A DNA stretch of 60,277 nucleotides. Origin: Scleroderma bovista. Taxonomy: Eukaryota > Basidiomycota > Agaricomycetes > Boletales > Sclerodermataceae. Made by a program: the position numbers and the translations under genes. The first letter of the stretch is position 1; the number at the start of each line of letters is the position of its first letter. This document shows positions 44,402 to 54,916 of this stretch, piece after piece. Below the pieces are notes generated by a model. The model did no database searches. It saw nothing but the letters and a program-made list of their open reading frames with translations, and had not been told where the DNA came from. Location of the stretch: contig JAYMGJ010000492.1 of NCBI GenBank assembly GCA_037178675.1, positions 1 to 60,277 on the forward strand, in the 5' to 3' direction.

Positions 44402-47400
44402 TTGGCATCTAAGGAACCGGAAAGTCCCGCCAGCAACTTGGAAGTTTTTATGGACTTACAAAGGTCCTTCACAATGGAACGTGAAGTGACGGTACCGGTC
44501 TGCATCCGCGAACCGCTTAATACTATAAAAGTAGACGCTCTGCTAGACAGTGGCACTACTGGTTGTTTTGTTGACAAGAGCTGGGCTCTTGATCGACGGC
44601 TTCAATTATCTAAGCTGGTAAAACCCGTCCCTGTGCTTAACGTAGATGGCACTAGGAATCAAGAGGGTGATATCATGCATTATGTATTGTTGACAGTCGG
44701 TATTGGGAAACACGCTGAAAAGCTGTGGTGTGCCGTCACGTGCCTTGGAAAAGTGCCGCTTATCCTTGGCCACACCTGGCTTCAGAAGCACAATCCCGAT
44801 ATAGATTGGGTCACCGGCAAAGTTAATTTAACTAGGTGTCCTCCAGAGTGCAAGTCACTTTTGGAGACACGCTTTGCTAAGTTATTACGAGAGAATGAAT
44901 CTCAGGAAACTTGGGTGCAAGCTTTGAAAGCTCATGAGTCGAAGGTCACTATCGATGAGTCGACCCTAGAAGAAGCTCAGAAGCAGGTACCTAAAGAGTA
45001 CTGGGAGTTCTTAGATGTATTTAGTAAAAAGTCGTCAGAGCGCATGCCGCTGAGAAAACCTTGGGATCATGGAATTGATCTAAAGGAAGACTTCCTGCCC
45101 AGAAAGGGAAGACTTATCCCGCTCTCTGTTGATGAACAAAAAGAAGTCGAATCGTTCCTTGATGATCAACTCACTAAAGGATATATTCGGCCTTCTATTA
45201 GTCAACAAACGTCGCCGGTCTTCTTTATCCCAAAAAAGGACGGCAAGAAGCACATGGTACAGGATTACCGTTATGTAAACGACTGGACGATTAAGAATAA
45301 CTATCCGCTGCTGCTTATCTCTCAGCTTGTTGACAAGCTTAAGGGTTATAAACTCTTCACGAAAATGGATCTTCGTTGGGGTTACAACAATGTGAGGATT
45401 CGCGAAGGTGATGAGTGGAAAGCTGCGTTTGTAACACACAAGGGGGCTTTCGAGCCACTGGTTATGTATTTCGGTCTCTGTAATTCACCCGCGACATTCC
45501 AGAAAATGATGAATGAAATCTTCCACGATATGTCAGATGTCTGCGTGGTGTATATCGATGACCTTATGATATTTACGGATACGGACAATCAGGAAAAGCA
45601 TGATAGAATCGTGCTGGAAGTTTTGAAACGTTTACGTGATAACGATTTGTTTGTCAAACCCGAGAAGTGTCGCTTCAGAGTCACCGAAGTCGACTTCCTC
45701 GGAATGATCGTGTCACGTGAGGGTATCAAGATGGACCCTGAGAAAGTTAATGCTATTTTGAAATGGCCTGAGCCAATGAACGTAAAGCAGGTTCGCGCGT
45801 TCCTAGGTCTCGGCAATTTCTATAGACGCTTCATTAAAGATTATGTGATCATGGCTAGGCCCATGACAGACCTTACATGTAAAGATACGGTATTTAACTT
45901 TGGAGAAAAGGAATGCGCTGCGTTTGAAGCTTTGAAAGCTGCCTTTACTCGTGCTCCGGTACTTCAGTACCCTGACCAGGACCACGAATTCCGCCTCGAA
46001 ACCGATGCGTCTGAGTTCACCGTCGGGGGAGTGATATCCGTGAAGTGCGAAGATGGCGAATTCAGACCCGTCACGTACATGTCACATTCCATGACACCTC
46101 CAGAACGAAATTATCCTATTCACGATAAAGAGATGCTGGCCATCATAAAAGCAACTGAGGCCTGGCGCCATTATCTGGAGGCCACTCCTTATGCCTTTGA
46201 GATCCACACGGACCACCATAACTTGACGTACTTTACCAAGTCACAGAATCTGTCTAAGCGACAAGCGCGCTGGCAGATGTGGATGACGCGGTTTAACTAT
46301 TCGCTTATCTATAAAAAAGGAACCCAGATGCACATTGCAGATCCGCTTAGCAGGCGATCGGACCATTACGTATCTAGTTCCGAAGACAACAAGGACCAGG
46401 TCCTGTTGCACCCGGTATCTATTAAACTGATCGATGTTACTGATCAGTCTTACGAAGAGCGACAATCGCTCATTACGAACTTTCACGATACTCCTGTTGC
46501 CAGCCATAAAGGAGTAAAAGCTACGTATAACGCGCTCAGGAAGCATTATTCTTGGAAAGGGATGAAAGAGCAGATTCAGACCTACGTAAAGCACTGTCAA
46601 AAGTGCCAACAATCCAAGGTGTCGAATCAAAAGACTTCTGGAAGTCTTGTTCCTCTCCCTACTCCTAGCGGACCGTGGCTTGACATCACTATGGACTTCA
46701 CTGAGATGCCGGAATCCCTCGGTTACAATTATATATTAGTCGTGGTTGACCAGTTCTCCAAGGAGGTCATGTTTGTGCCTTGTACTAAGGAGGAAACCGC
46801 CCTGTCAACCGCTGAGTTATTTAGAGACCACGTCTGGTGTCAGCATGGACTCCCGTCTTCCATTGTGTCAGATCGTGGATCGGTCTTTGCAAGCAACTTC
46901 CTGGGGGAGTTGTATAGACTTTTAGGCGTAAAAAGGAAAATGTCTACGGCATTTCACCCTCAAACTGATGGTCAAACAGAGTGGTTGAACCGCGAAATTA
47001 ATCAGTATCTCCGAACCTATGTTAACGATTGTCAGGACGAATGGGCCAAATGGATCAAGATTGCCCAGTTCGTTTGGAACAACACGGTCTCAGAGGTTAC
47101 TACTGATTCACCGTTCGGAATTACCCGGAGTTATTCCCCTCGTATGGGTGTTGAGCCGGTGGACACAGTAGCCCCAGCGGCTAAAGACTTTGCCGCCGTA
47201 TTTAATAAAGTTGTTGAGTCTTCTGAGAAGGCAAAACGTAATATGAGGCTTCAGGCGGATAAGCATAGAAATCCCGCCCCAGACTATGTTGTAGGCCAAC
47301 AAGTTTGGCTTTCTACGGACAACCTTCGTATGCTAAATCGTGCTTCTAAGAAGCTTATGGAGAAGTGGATCGGTCCCTACGAGGTCACTTGTGTAACCCC

Positions 47401-47824
47401 GAATGCGGTTGAGCTTAAGCTCCCGGGAACTCTTCGGATTCACCCGGTTGTGAATGTCTCTCGAGTAAAACCTTACTTAGGCCCTCTTCCCGGTCAGCCC
47501 GTGTCTCGGCCCGGACCGGTACATGTTTCTGAAGAACGCGATGAAGAGTACGAAGTGGACTATATCGTAGCTTCTCGTATTTATAAAAGGCAACTCCAGT
47601 ATCTGGTACACTGGAAAGGATACAAAGAACATGAGAGAACATGGGAACCCTCGTCGAATTTAAAGAATTCTCCTCTGGTAGTCGAGCACTTTTACCGAGA
47701 AAACCCCTCTGCTCCTCAGAAACTTTGTATGACCCAGGCAGACTTTGACTCGTTATTTAGTCATATCCCCGAAAACCTCATGGTTTGTGACGCTCAGTTC
47801 TGCAGTCTGGAATCCTGCACCTGA
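44402..47824 (+). CDS. pol: Pol of the Gypsy element: protease, RT, RNase H, integrase, chromodomain
   Basis: The long frame starts without ATG (first ATG at 44450) and is intact to 47824. Protease active site DSGTT is near residue 49. RT has MDLRWGYNNVRI and the catalytic VYIDDLMIF (Y384-D387). RNase H has RLETDASE (about 534) and IHTDHHNL. The integrase has an HHCC finger (HDTPVASHKG, HCQKC) and a DD35E triad: Asp in TMDFTEMP (about 765), Asp in VSDRGS (824), Glu in TDGQTEWLNRE (860). A chromodomain at about residues 1048-1100 (EYEVDYIVASR, LVHWKGYKEHERTWEP) would direct integration to marked chromatin. Frame is -1 relative to Gag; two stops (44294, 44372) lie in this frame between Gag and Pol, so expression needs splicing, reinitiation or another mechanism. 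Confidence 0.94.
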   Translation: MASKEPESPASNLEVFMDLQRSFTMEREVTVPVCIREPLNTIKVDALLDSGTTGCFVDKSWALDRRLQLSKLVKPVPVLNVDGTRNQEGDIMHYVLLTVGIGKHAEKLWCAVTCLGKVPLILGHTWLQKHNPDIDWVTGKVNLTRCPPECKSLLETRFAKLLRENESQETWVQALKAHESKVTIDESTLEEAQKQVPKEYWEFLDVFSKKSSERMPLRKPWDHGIDLKEDFLPRKGRLIPLSVDEQKEVESFLDDQLTKGYIRPSISQQTSPVFFIPKKDGKKHMVQDYRYVNDWTIKNNYPLLLISQLVDKLKGYKLFTKMDLRWGYNNVRIREGDEWKAAFVTHKGAFEPLVMYFGLCNSPATFQKMMNEIFHDMSDVCVVYIDDLMIFTDTDNQEKHDRIVLEVLKRLRDNDLFVKPEKCRFRVTEVDFLGMIVSREGIKMDPEKVNAILKWPEPMNVKQVRAFLGLGNFYRRFIKDYVIMARPMTDLTCKDTVFNFGEKECAAFEALKAAFTRAPVLQYPDQDHEFRLETDASEFTVGGVISVKCEDGEFRPVTYMSHSMTPPERNYPIHDKEMLAIIKATEAWRHYLEATPYAFEIHTDHHNLTYFTKSQNLSKRQARWQMWMTRFNYSLIYKKGTQMHIADPLSRRSDHYVSSSEDNKDQVLLHPVSIKLIDVTDQSYEERQSLITNFHDTPVASHKGVKATYNALRKHYSWKGMKEQIQTYVKHCQKCQQSKVSNQKTSGSLVPLPTPSGPWLDITMDFTEMPESLGYNYILVVVDQFSKEVMFVPCTKEETALSTAELFRDHVWCQHGLPSSIVSDRGSVFASNFLGELYRLLGVKRKMSTAFHPQTDGQTEWLNREINQYLRTYVNDCQDEWAKWIKIAQFVWNNTVSEVTTDSPFGITRSYSPRMGVEPVDTVAPAAKDFAAVFNKVVESSEKAKRNMRLQADKHRNPAPDYVVGQQVWLSTDNLRMLNRASKKLMEKWIGPYEVTCVTPNAVELKLPGTLRIHPVVNVSRVKPYLGPLPGQPVSRPGPVHVSEERDEEYEVDYIVASRIYKRQLQYLVHWKGYKEHERTWEPSSNLKNSPLVVEHFYRENPSAPQKLCMTQADFDSLFSHIPENLMVCDAQFCSLESCT

Positions 47825-47835
47825 GGGGGGAGTAG
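47823..47835 (+). other. polypurine tract of the Gypsy element
   Basis: GAGGGGGGAGTAG immediately precedes the 3' LTR and would prime plus-strand DNA synthesis. Confidence 0.8.
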
Positions 47836-48178
47836 TGTTACGGTCCGACTTTTTATCTTATCTTATCTTAGTGTACAGTCTCTGTCTTATCTACCTAGTC
47901 TAGACCTGTACCTCGTGCTGTACATGCTGCCACCCTTGACATCATTACGCATAGCCTTAGCTCCACAGTGATGTCATTACATAACCTTCTACCTGCATGT
48001 AGCCTCGTGGGTAGCCTCACGTAGCCCTCATGTATAGTAGTATATATACCGTGCAATCCAGCACCCAGAGGCTCCCCATTCGAGCTCATCTTGGGTCTTT
48101 GCTCTAGATACTCGCATCCTATCCCCTCAGAGTCTTAGCGTGTGGTCGGATCCTTGGTGTTTGCCTAGGGTCGTCTCA
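47836..48178 (+). repeat. 3' LTR of the Gypsy element, 343 bp
   Basis: TGTTACGGTC to GGGTCGTCTCA, followed by the GACCT duplication. Confidence 0.93.
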
Positions 48179-48183
48179 GACCT

Positions 48184-49103
48184 GTACCTACCATTAGTCA
48201 CTACTCCGGTTTCAGTCCGGCCACTCCCTTGATCTTGTCTGCAACGTAGCCCAACTCCAGATGGTACATCCAACTCCAGCTCAGGTCTGCTCCTGGTCCA
48301 CTCTGCTCCCTCTGTCAGGTCCACCAATGGCCTTGGACATTTCCATGTCCAACTCTGGACCTTCCTCCAGCTACTCTGCCCTTCCTCCAGCTGTGCACTC
48401 CCTCCACTTGTACACTCCCTCCACTTGTACACTCCCTCCACTCTTGCACTTCCTCTGGTCCCACTTTCTCTGGTCCTGGACATTGCTCCACCTCCAACCC
48501 TTACTGTCCTGTTCTGATCTAGTTCCTCTTACCACACTCATTCCTGCTTTTCCTCCGTCGTCCCTGTAATCCTAGTTCCCTGTGTCTGCTCCCACTCTGG
48601 TTTATTTTCCTGTCTGTTTCTGCTCCATCCCTTGTCCCAACTAAGGTGTTTACTTGTCACCATATATACTCACCCTAGTTCTCATTACTATATAAACTCC
48701 TAGTAGATCCTTAGATCAAATCTTGACTAAGATACTCCCCACTCTGTACTACCCACTATGCTCTCCTAATCCATCTGTTCACCTGAACTCCTGAACTCCG
48801 GCCAACTCCGGCCTCTGTCCCAGACTCAATGCTAGACCTCTCAGGACTTATCCCACCTCTGGGATGTCCTTCACTCTGGACAAGCTGCACTCAACTCTGG
48901 ACCATTTTCCCGCAGTCTGGACTTACTCTGCAAAAACCTGGACTTACTCCCTGTGCTTCTCTAGTGCCCAGACTTTGTTCGTTTGACCTGGACTTGACTC
49001 TCCGCACTAACTAGCACCTACTAGTGTCTGGACTTACCTCCTCATTAGTCCTCTGCACCTCTGGACCTCCTAGTAAGATTGTCGAGGAGAACCGGTCTTG
49101 ACA
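48184..49103 (+). mobile_element. solo LTR of the 1.2-kb family, 3' part (split by Gypsy element)
   Basis: Continues the sequence broken at 40663 (GTACCTACCATTAGTCAC...) and ends ACCGGTCTTGACA before the GGAGG duplication. Many CCGG sites of the family are CTGG or CCAG here. About 60-100 bp present in other copies (around the MSDPSKSPT start) are missing. Confidence 0.9.
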
Positions 49104-49108
49104 GGAGG

Positions 49109-49295
49109 TGGCAGTAGGTGGTGACTAGCCTAAAGGTTAATTGAATTAGCTAAGTTTAATAATAAGACTTGAAGTCTTGGAATGACAAATTTTGCTGTAT
49201 TGGCACAATCTGGTTTTCAATCTCAGCCACTATATATCAACAGCCACAATCCCACCCTGTCATGTGCCTTTTTCTTCTGTCACCCTTCTGTCACC
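49109..49295 (+). promoter_or_regulatory. promoter of the gene at 49296, right part of a divergent promoter
   Basis: Contains ACTATATATCAAC about 65 bp upstream of the ATG, a TATA-like site, and a pyrimidine-rich leader (CTTTTTCTTCTGTCACCCTTC). It shared about 230 bp with the divergent Plavaka gene before the insertion at 40447-49103. Confidence 0.5.
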
Positions 49296-49779
49296 ATGGA
49301 TGACTTTGCCATTGACCCTGCTCTCTTGGAACAATCTGCAGCTGCAAAGGCACAATCCACATCTGACAATGTCAATAAATGCAAGGCAGACCTCGTTGAC
49401 AGGGCTTCCTCAAAGAAGTCTAAGTAAGTCAAGACCATTCACTGCATATACTCATATACTAATATGAGTTCATTAAGGAAATCTGAAAGGAAAGACCCAG
49501 ATGAAGAAATGTATGAACATGTTGGGCACAAGCTTGTTTGTCTCACCCACCCTTTTGGGGTTCCCCAGATAGCTTTTGGAGTCGGCCTCAAGCACAAGAG
49601 GGGTCATGATGGTGAAATCAACATGTAAAGAATACAACTGACACACCATCAGCAAAACAGCACTTTTGGGCTACAGATACTACAGACCACATGACTTGTG
49701 TACAGGTCTGTACAGCCTGTACAGACCCATCAACTCTGTACAACTCTGTAAATTCCTAACTACTGACACTATTGCTACA

Positions 49780-50690
49780 CCTTTACTACACTTCTGACTA
49801 CACTTTTACTACACTTTTTTGTACACTTTTACTACACTTTTGACTACACTTTTACTACACTTTTCTGTACACTTTTGACTCCACTTTGAGTACACTTTGA
49901 GTACACTTTTCTGTACACTTTTACTACACCTTTTTGTACACTTTTGACTACACTTTGACTACACTTTTTTGTACACTTTTACTACACTTTTGACTACACT
50001 TTGGGGTGCACTTGTCAACCCAGTCATGACTATGCCACTTAACCTAATCATGACTACACTTCTTAACCTAGTAATGACTATGGTACCTAACCTAGTCTTG
50101 ACTACATTTAATCATGACTATGCTTCTTAACCTAATTGTGACTATACTACTTAACCTAATTAATTTACAAAAGGTGTAGTAAAAGTGTACCAAATGTGGA
50201 GTAAAAGTGTAGTAAGAAGTGCATCAAAAGCATAGTAAAAGTGTAATAAAAAGTGTAGTCAAAAGTGTAGTCAAAAGTGTAGTAAAAGTGTACAAAAAAG
50301 TGTAGTAAAAGTGTAATAAAAGTGTACAAGAAAGTGTAGTTAAAAGTGTAGTTAAAGGGTACCAAAAAAAGTGTAGTCAAAGTGTACCAAAAGCATAGTA
50401 AAAGTGTAATCAAAAGTGTAGTTAAAAGTGTAGTCAAAGTGTAGTTAAAAGTGTAGTCAAAGTGTAGTCAAAAGTGTAGTCAAAGTGTACAAAAAAGTGT
50501 AGTAAAAATGTAGTAAATGTGTACAAAAAAGCGTAGTAAAAGTGTAGTTAAAAGTGTAGTAAAAGTGTACAAAAAAGTGTAGTAAAAAGTGTAGTAAAAG
50601 TGGACAAAAAAGTGTAGTAAAAGTATAGTCAAAAGTGTAGTAAAATGTGGACAAAAAATGTGTAGTGTCCATTAGGAAATATTGTGTAGT
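49780..50690. repeat. foldback satellite of TACACTTTTAC units with complementary arms
   Basis: At 49780-50005 the plus strand carries repeated ACTACACTTTTACTACAC/TTTTTTGTACACTTTT units; at 50165-50690 it carries their reverse complement (GTGTAGTAAAAGTGTACAAA). A 150-bp spacer with repeated AACCTAATCATGACTA units separates the arms. The two arms can pair as an imperfect stem of over 200 bp. Confidence 0.88.
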
Positions 50691-51010
50691 GTTTGTATTG
50701 TAGTGTTGATTACCAAAAATGCGTAGTATCAATTAGGAAATGTTGTGTAGTGTGTGTATTGTAGTGTTGATTACCAAAAATGCATAGTATCAATTAGGGA
50801 ATGTTGTGTAGTGTTTGTGTTGTAGTGTTGATTACCAAAAATGTGTAGTATCAATTAGGATGTGTTATGTAGTGTTTGTAGTGTAGTGTTAATTACCAAA
50901 AATGCGTAGTAGTTGTGTTGTGTTTGTGTTGTAGTGTTAATTACCAAAGATGTGAAGTAGTAGTGTAGTGTTTGTGTTGTAGTGCTGATTACCAAAAATG
51001 TGTATTATAA
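50690..51010. repeat. 61-bp (then 48-bp) tandem repeat
   Basis: ATTACCAAAAATGCGTAGTA recurs at about 50709, 50770, 50831 and 50892 (61-bp spacing), then 50940 and 50988 (48-bp spacing). Continues the GTAGTGT theme of the adjacent array. Confidence 0.85.
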
Positions 51011-51341
51011 TTGTTGTGTAGCAAAAGTGTAGTACCACTTGGTAGTTTGTACTGCCACTGTGTGTCCAAAATTTGACTAAGTGCCCCAAAATGCCAAAAA
51101 CGCAATATTGTGGACACTGTTTGTCATGCCTCTTGTGCAACATGGCAAACTTGACCAAACAGATGCCTTTTCCTACTATGTAGGAGTGGACTCCACACAA
51201 CAAAGGTTAGTGCCGGAGCTAATGGTAAGTTTCCTACTACCACAACATATTAACTTGTCTAACAAGCTACTAATAGGCTATTTCACTACACAACAAAAGT
51301 TAGTGCTGGAGCCAATGGTACTAATAGGTTATTTGACTACA

Positions 51342-52565
51342 TGTCAAAACCGGTTCTCCTCAACGATCTTACTAGGAGGTCCAGAGGTGCAGGGAACTAA
51401 TGAGGAGGTAAGTCCAGACACTAGTAGGTGCTAGTTAGTGCGGAGAGTCAAGTCCGGGTCAAATGAACGAAGTCCGGGCACTAGAGGAGCACAGGGAGTA
51501 AGTCCGGGTTTTTGCGGAGTAAGTCCGGACCGCGGGAAAGTGGTCCGGAGTTGAGTGCAGCTTGTCCGGAGCAAAGGACATCCCAGAGGTGGGATAAGTC
51601 CTGAGAGGTCTAGCGTCGAGTCTGGGACAGAGGTGGCTTTTGCCCTCGTGCAAGTAGGAGACTTGCTAGGATCAGACATAGGACCAAGGGGACGAGATAG
51701 GACGGAGGCCGGAGTTGGCCGGAGTTCAGGAGTTCAGATGAACAGGTGGATTAGGAGAGCATAATGGGTAGTACAGAGTGGGGAGTATCTTAGTCGAGAT
51801 TTGATCTAAGGATCTACTAGGCCGGAGTACGGTAGTTTATATAGTAAAGAGACTAGAGGTGAGTATATACGTTGACAAGTAAACACCCTAGTCGGGACAA
51901 GGGATGGAGCAGAAGCAGACAGGAAAATAAACCAGGGACAGGAAAATAAACCGGAGCAGAAGCAGACACGGGGAACTAGAGTTACAGGGACGACGGAGGA
52001 AAAGCAGGGACAAGGGAACTAGGTCGGAAGAGGACAGGTAAGGGTCAGAGGTGGACTTAACTAATGTTAAGTCCGGAGCGATGTCCAGGACCGGAGGAAG
52101 TGCACGACCGGAGGAAGTGCAAGAGCGGAGGGAGTGCACAGGTGGAGGAAGGGCGGAGTAGCCGGAGGAAGGTCCGGAGTTGGACATGGAAATGTCCTAA
52201 GCCTTTGGTGGACCTGACAGAGGAAGTGGAGCAGGAGCAGGAGCAGAACTGAGCCGGAGTTGGATGTACCAGCCGGAGTTGGGCTACGTCGCAGACAAGG
52301 CTAAGGGAGTGGCTGGACTGAAACCGGAGTAGCGACTAGTGGTAGGTACAGGTCCAACATGGAGGAGTTAGACCATGGATCTGTCTGTAGGAAGACAGGG
52401 GTTAGTCCTGAGGCGGAGATGGACGTAGTGACCGGAGTTGAGCTGGAGTGCAGCTATAGGGCTGGAGATGGCCGGACTAGATCCGGAGTTGCATCTATGC
52501 CTAAGGAGAGGTCAGGCGGGCCATGGTTAGACCAGAGTTGCGACTGGAAAAGTATGGATATGACA
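51342..52565 (-). mobile_element. solo LTR, 1.2-kb family, CTACA target duplication
   Basis: Plus-strand start TGTCAAAACCGGTTCTCC, end ATGGATATGACA. Perfect CTACA copies at 51337-51341 and 52566-52570. Rich in CCGG, so relatively young. Confidence 0.92.
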
Positions 52566-52918
52566 CTACACAACAAATGTTAGTGCCAGAACTAAAGGTA
52601 AATTTTACATGTTACCCTGTCTAATAATGGTACTAATAGGCTATTTGACTATGGTTAAACACCACTAGAGGCTATTAGCCTGCTGGAAATTGACAATGAC
52701 TTTCAACTCTGTAAGAGTCAGTTTGGAAACCTTTGTTATCTGTTGTTAAATAGTGTTAAGAATTGTTATCTGACGGCATCCGATGCCGAGGAAATAATCC
52801 ATTGTGTGGAGCCTGAACCTTGGTATAACCAGGGTTAGAATTGTTGTCCAATGGCCTCCGATGCCGAGTATTAACCCCCCGTGCGGAGTTTGAATTTTCT
52901 ATAACCTTACTTCCAACC

Positions 52919-54569
52919 ATGAACGACAACCCCATACCACCATCATCTACGACTTTGGGTAGTAGAGAACTACTTCTCGGTGTTGCTTGCTTCACTGCTC
53001 TGTGTGGTCACCATACACTCGATCTAATGTCTACTCAGCTCAACCCCATGGAAAACGAAATGGTGCAGAATGCTGTCCGCAAATTGTGTGCTCGATGGGC
53101 CCATGCTGAGATTATATCTCTTCTTCAGTTTCTCCTCACCATGCGCCCGAGACTCGGGGATGCGTCAAGCTTCCCTGCCTCCGTATACGAAGCTGCTCCT
53201 GCCCACATTACGCAACAGTTCCCCTCCAAACCCAAGATCGGCGCAAATGTCGAATATAAATGGGGAGAGGTGCGTTTCCTGATGGTTGTTGTACCGATCT
53301 CACCGATCTCATCGATTTACTATCGAGTCATACAGAAAACGCTCGGGAACAAGTTGGGACCCCATCAATGGGGCGAATGTTCAGACGACATCAGAAGCCA
53401 CTATCTGGAACGAGTGGACGAAAACAAAAGTACGTGACCGCTTATTTTCTAGGAACATGCAACTAACTCATGCACGACAGGATGGTAAATTGATGGTCGA
53501 CTGTCACAACAATGGCTGGGTGTACTACTCCCAAATGCACCAAATTGCCCCCGAAGGTGCGCAGGGTGCTGGTACCCATCGGGGAACCCAGGCCGTCCAG
53601 GATGTCGATGTTATCGGCGGTGAAGAAGACATTGAGGCTGGGGACACGGATCACCAATCAAGAAGTGCTCCCCTGCCCAATGCAGAGGGAGATGCGTCCA
53701 CTGCCGGTCTGTGTCTGGAGAACCTCCTTTCAATTGCATCTGGGATCACGTCGGAAGACCCTGGGAAACAGATTGCCGCTGTCCGTGACAGTGTATCATT
53801 ATTCTCCCAGGTGAAATCCCGGGTCACTTCGTCGACAGTCAATACCGACTCGTTTCAAGGCTCAAAACGTACTTTCGACGATCTTGAACAGTCTTCACAA
53901 ACCAGTTTGGACCCCCCCTGTACTATCCCATCTGTAAAGAAGGGCCCTCTCCGTGGTGCGACACCTGTTTCCTCCCGGGGTCGTCGTACTTCGGGTCGCG
54001 TGTCGACGATTGCTTCCTCCGCCCATCCCAGCAAGCAAGGCCGCAGCAACCCATCCAACTCGTCCAAAATTTCTCAAGCGGCTGCGGTGATGAGTATGGC
54101 GGGCGCTGTAAATTGCATGGGAGATCTAGTCGGCCAGGTCCTCGAAGACTCCCCAACTCCCGCCACCCCACCCCCAAGCATCCCTACCCCCAGTACTGAC
54201 TACTCTACGAAGGCTTTCGACAACTTGGCCAAGGACACTTCGCTCAGTATGGAGATGAGGTCATTCATTGGTGCACTCTTCCTGAGGGACGACCAGGAAA
54301 AATTCCTCAAGATGTATGCAGTAATGTCAGATGGACCTTTGCGTCGTGGCATCGCGCAGAGGCACTATGAACTGGCCCAGTGGGGCTCTTCTGTTGCCGC
54401 TGCTGCAGCCCCACTCCCCGGGCCATCCTCGATTTCGCCTTCATCTGGTCTGTCTCTGTTCAGTCCACCTGACGCCCAGCCTGATTTAAGTACACCATTC
54501 GATCCCAATTCATTTTTAAATTGGGGTGCTGACTTTGGCACTGGGGGGGGGGATGGCATGAACTTTTGA
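52919..54569 (+). pseudogene. Myb/SANT-like DNA-binding protein of the Harbinger element, splice acceptor deleted
   Basis: Harbinger elements use a Myb-like partner to bring the nuclease to the ends. Exon 1 from ATG 52919 to 53269 (MNDNPIPPSSTTLG... QFPSKPKIGANVEYKWGE). Exon 2 holds the Myb/SANT-like core (ESYRKRSGTSWDPINGANV, EATIWNEWTKTK), a GTACGT intron follows, then DGKLMVDCHNNGWVYYSQMH and a long Ser/Pro-rich tail with SSRGRRTSGRVS and GGGDGMNF to 54569. Compared with the inverted copy at 56.4-57.25 kb, about 31 bp are missing near 53327, including the acceptor (CTAG) and the first exon-2 codons (LKKVYSA in the copy). The present gene therefore probably cannot splice correctly. Confidence 0.75.
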
Positions 54570-54916
54570 TTGCATCTAGTTACATGATCGTTCTGTTGTA
54601 TTTGAGAACTTGTTGTACCAGACTCATAGTTGATGTCATAGCTTGATTTTGTACAATGTTACCAGTGCCTGCCTCTACCTACTAGTACTACCAGCATGTA
54701 TTTAGACCTGTGTATGTACATGGTGCATGATGGTTCATCTGAGCAATACAAAGGACACTGAAAGATCCAAGGTCTCAGAACACTCTGATTGTTGGTGCAC
54801 CTCCAGGCTCAGTCACCCAAGGTTCCCCTTTGGTCTAGAGTCATACAGTGTGTACTATAGTCTCTCTGTTGTTTTGTTGACATTCAGTGTTCTATCAAGG
54901 TCTTACTAAGGTTACT

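Larger units (their letters stand above)
40664..48178 (+). mobile_element. structurally complete Ty3/Gypsy chromovirus-type retrotransposon
   Basis: It has two LTRs, Gag, Pol with PR-RT-RH-IN-chromodomain order, a polypurine tract before the 3' LTR and a perfect 5-bp target duplication GACCT at 40659-40663 and 48179-48183. Its 5' leader carries a nested solo LTR (41272-42472). The long open frames suggest a young insertion. I could not recognise a tRNA primer-binding site right after the 5' LTR (sequence CCTGAGCTCGAATC), so priming is unresolved. Confidence 0.95.
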
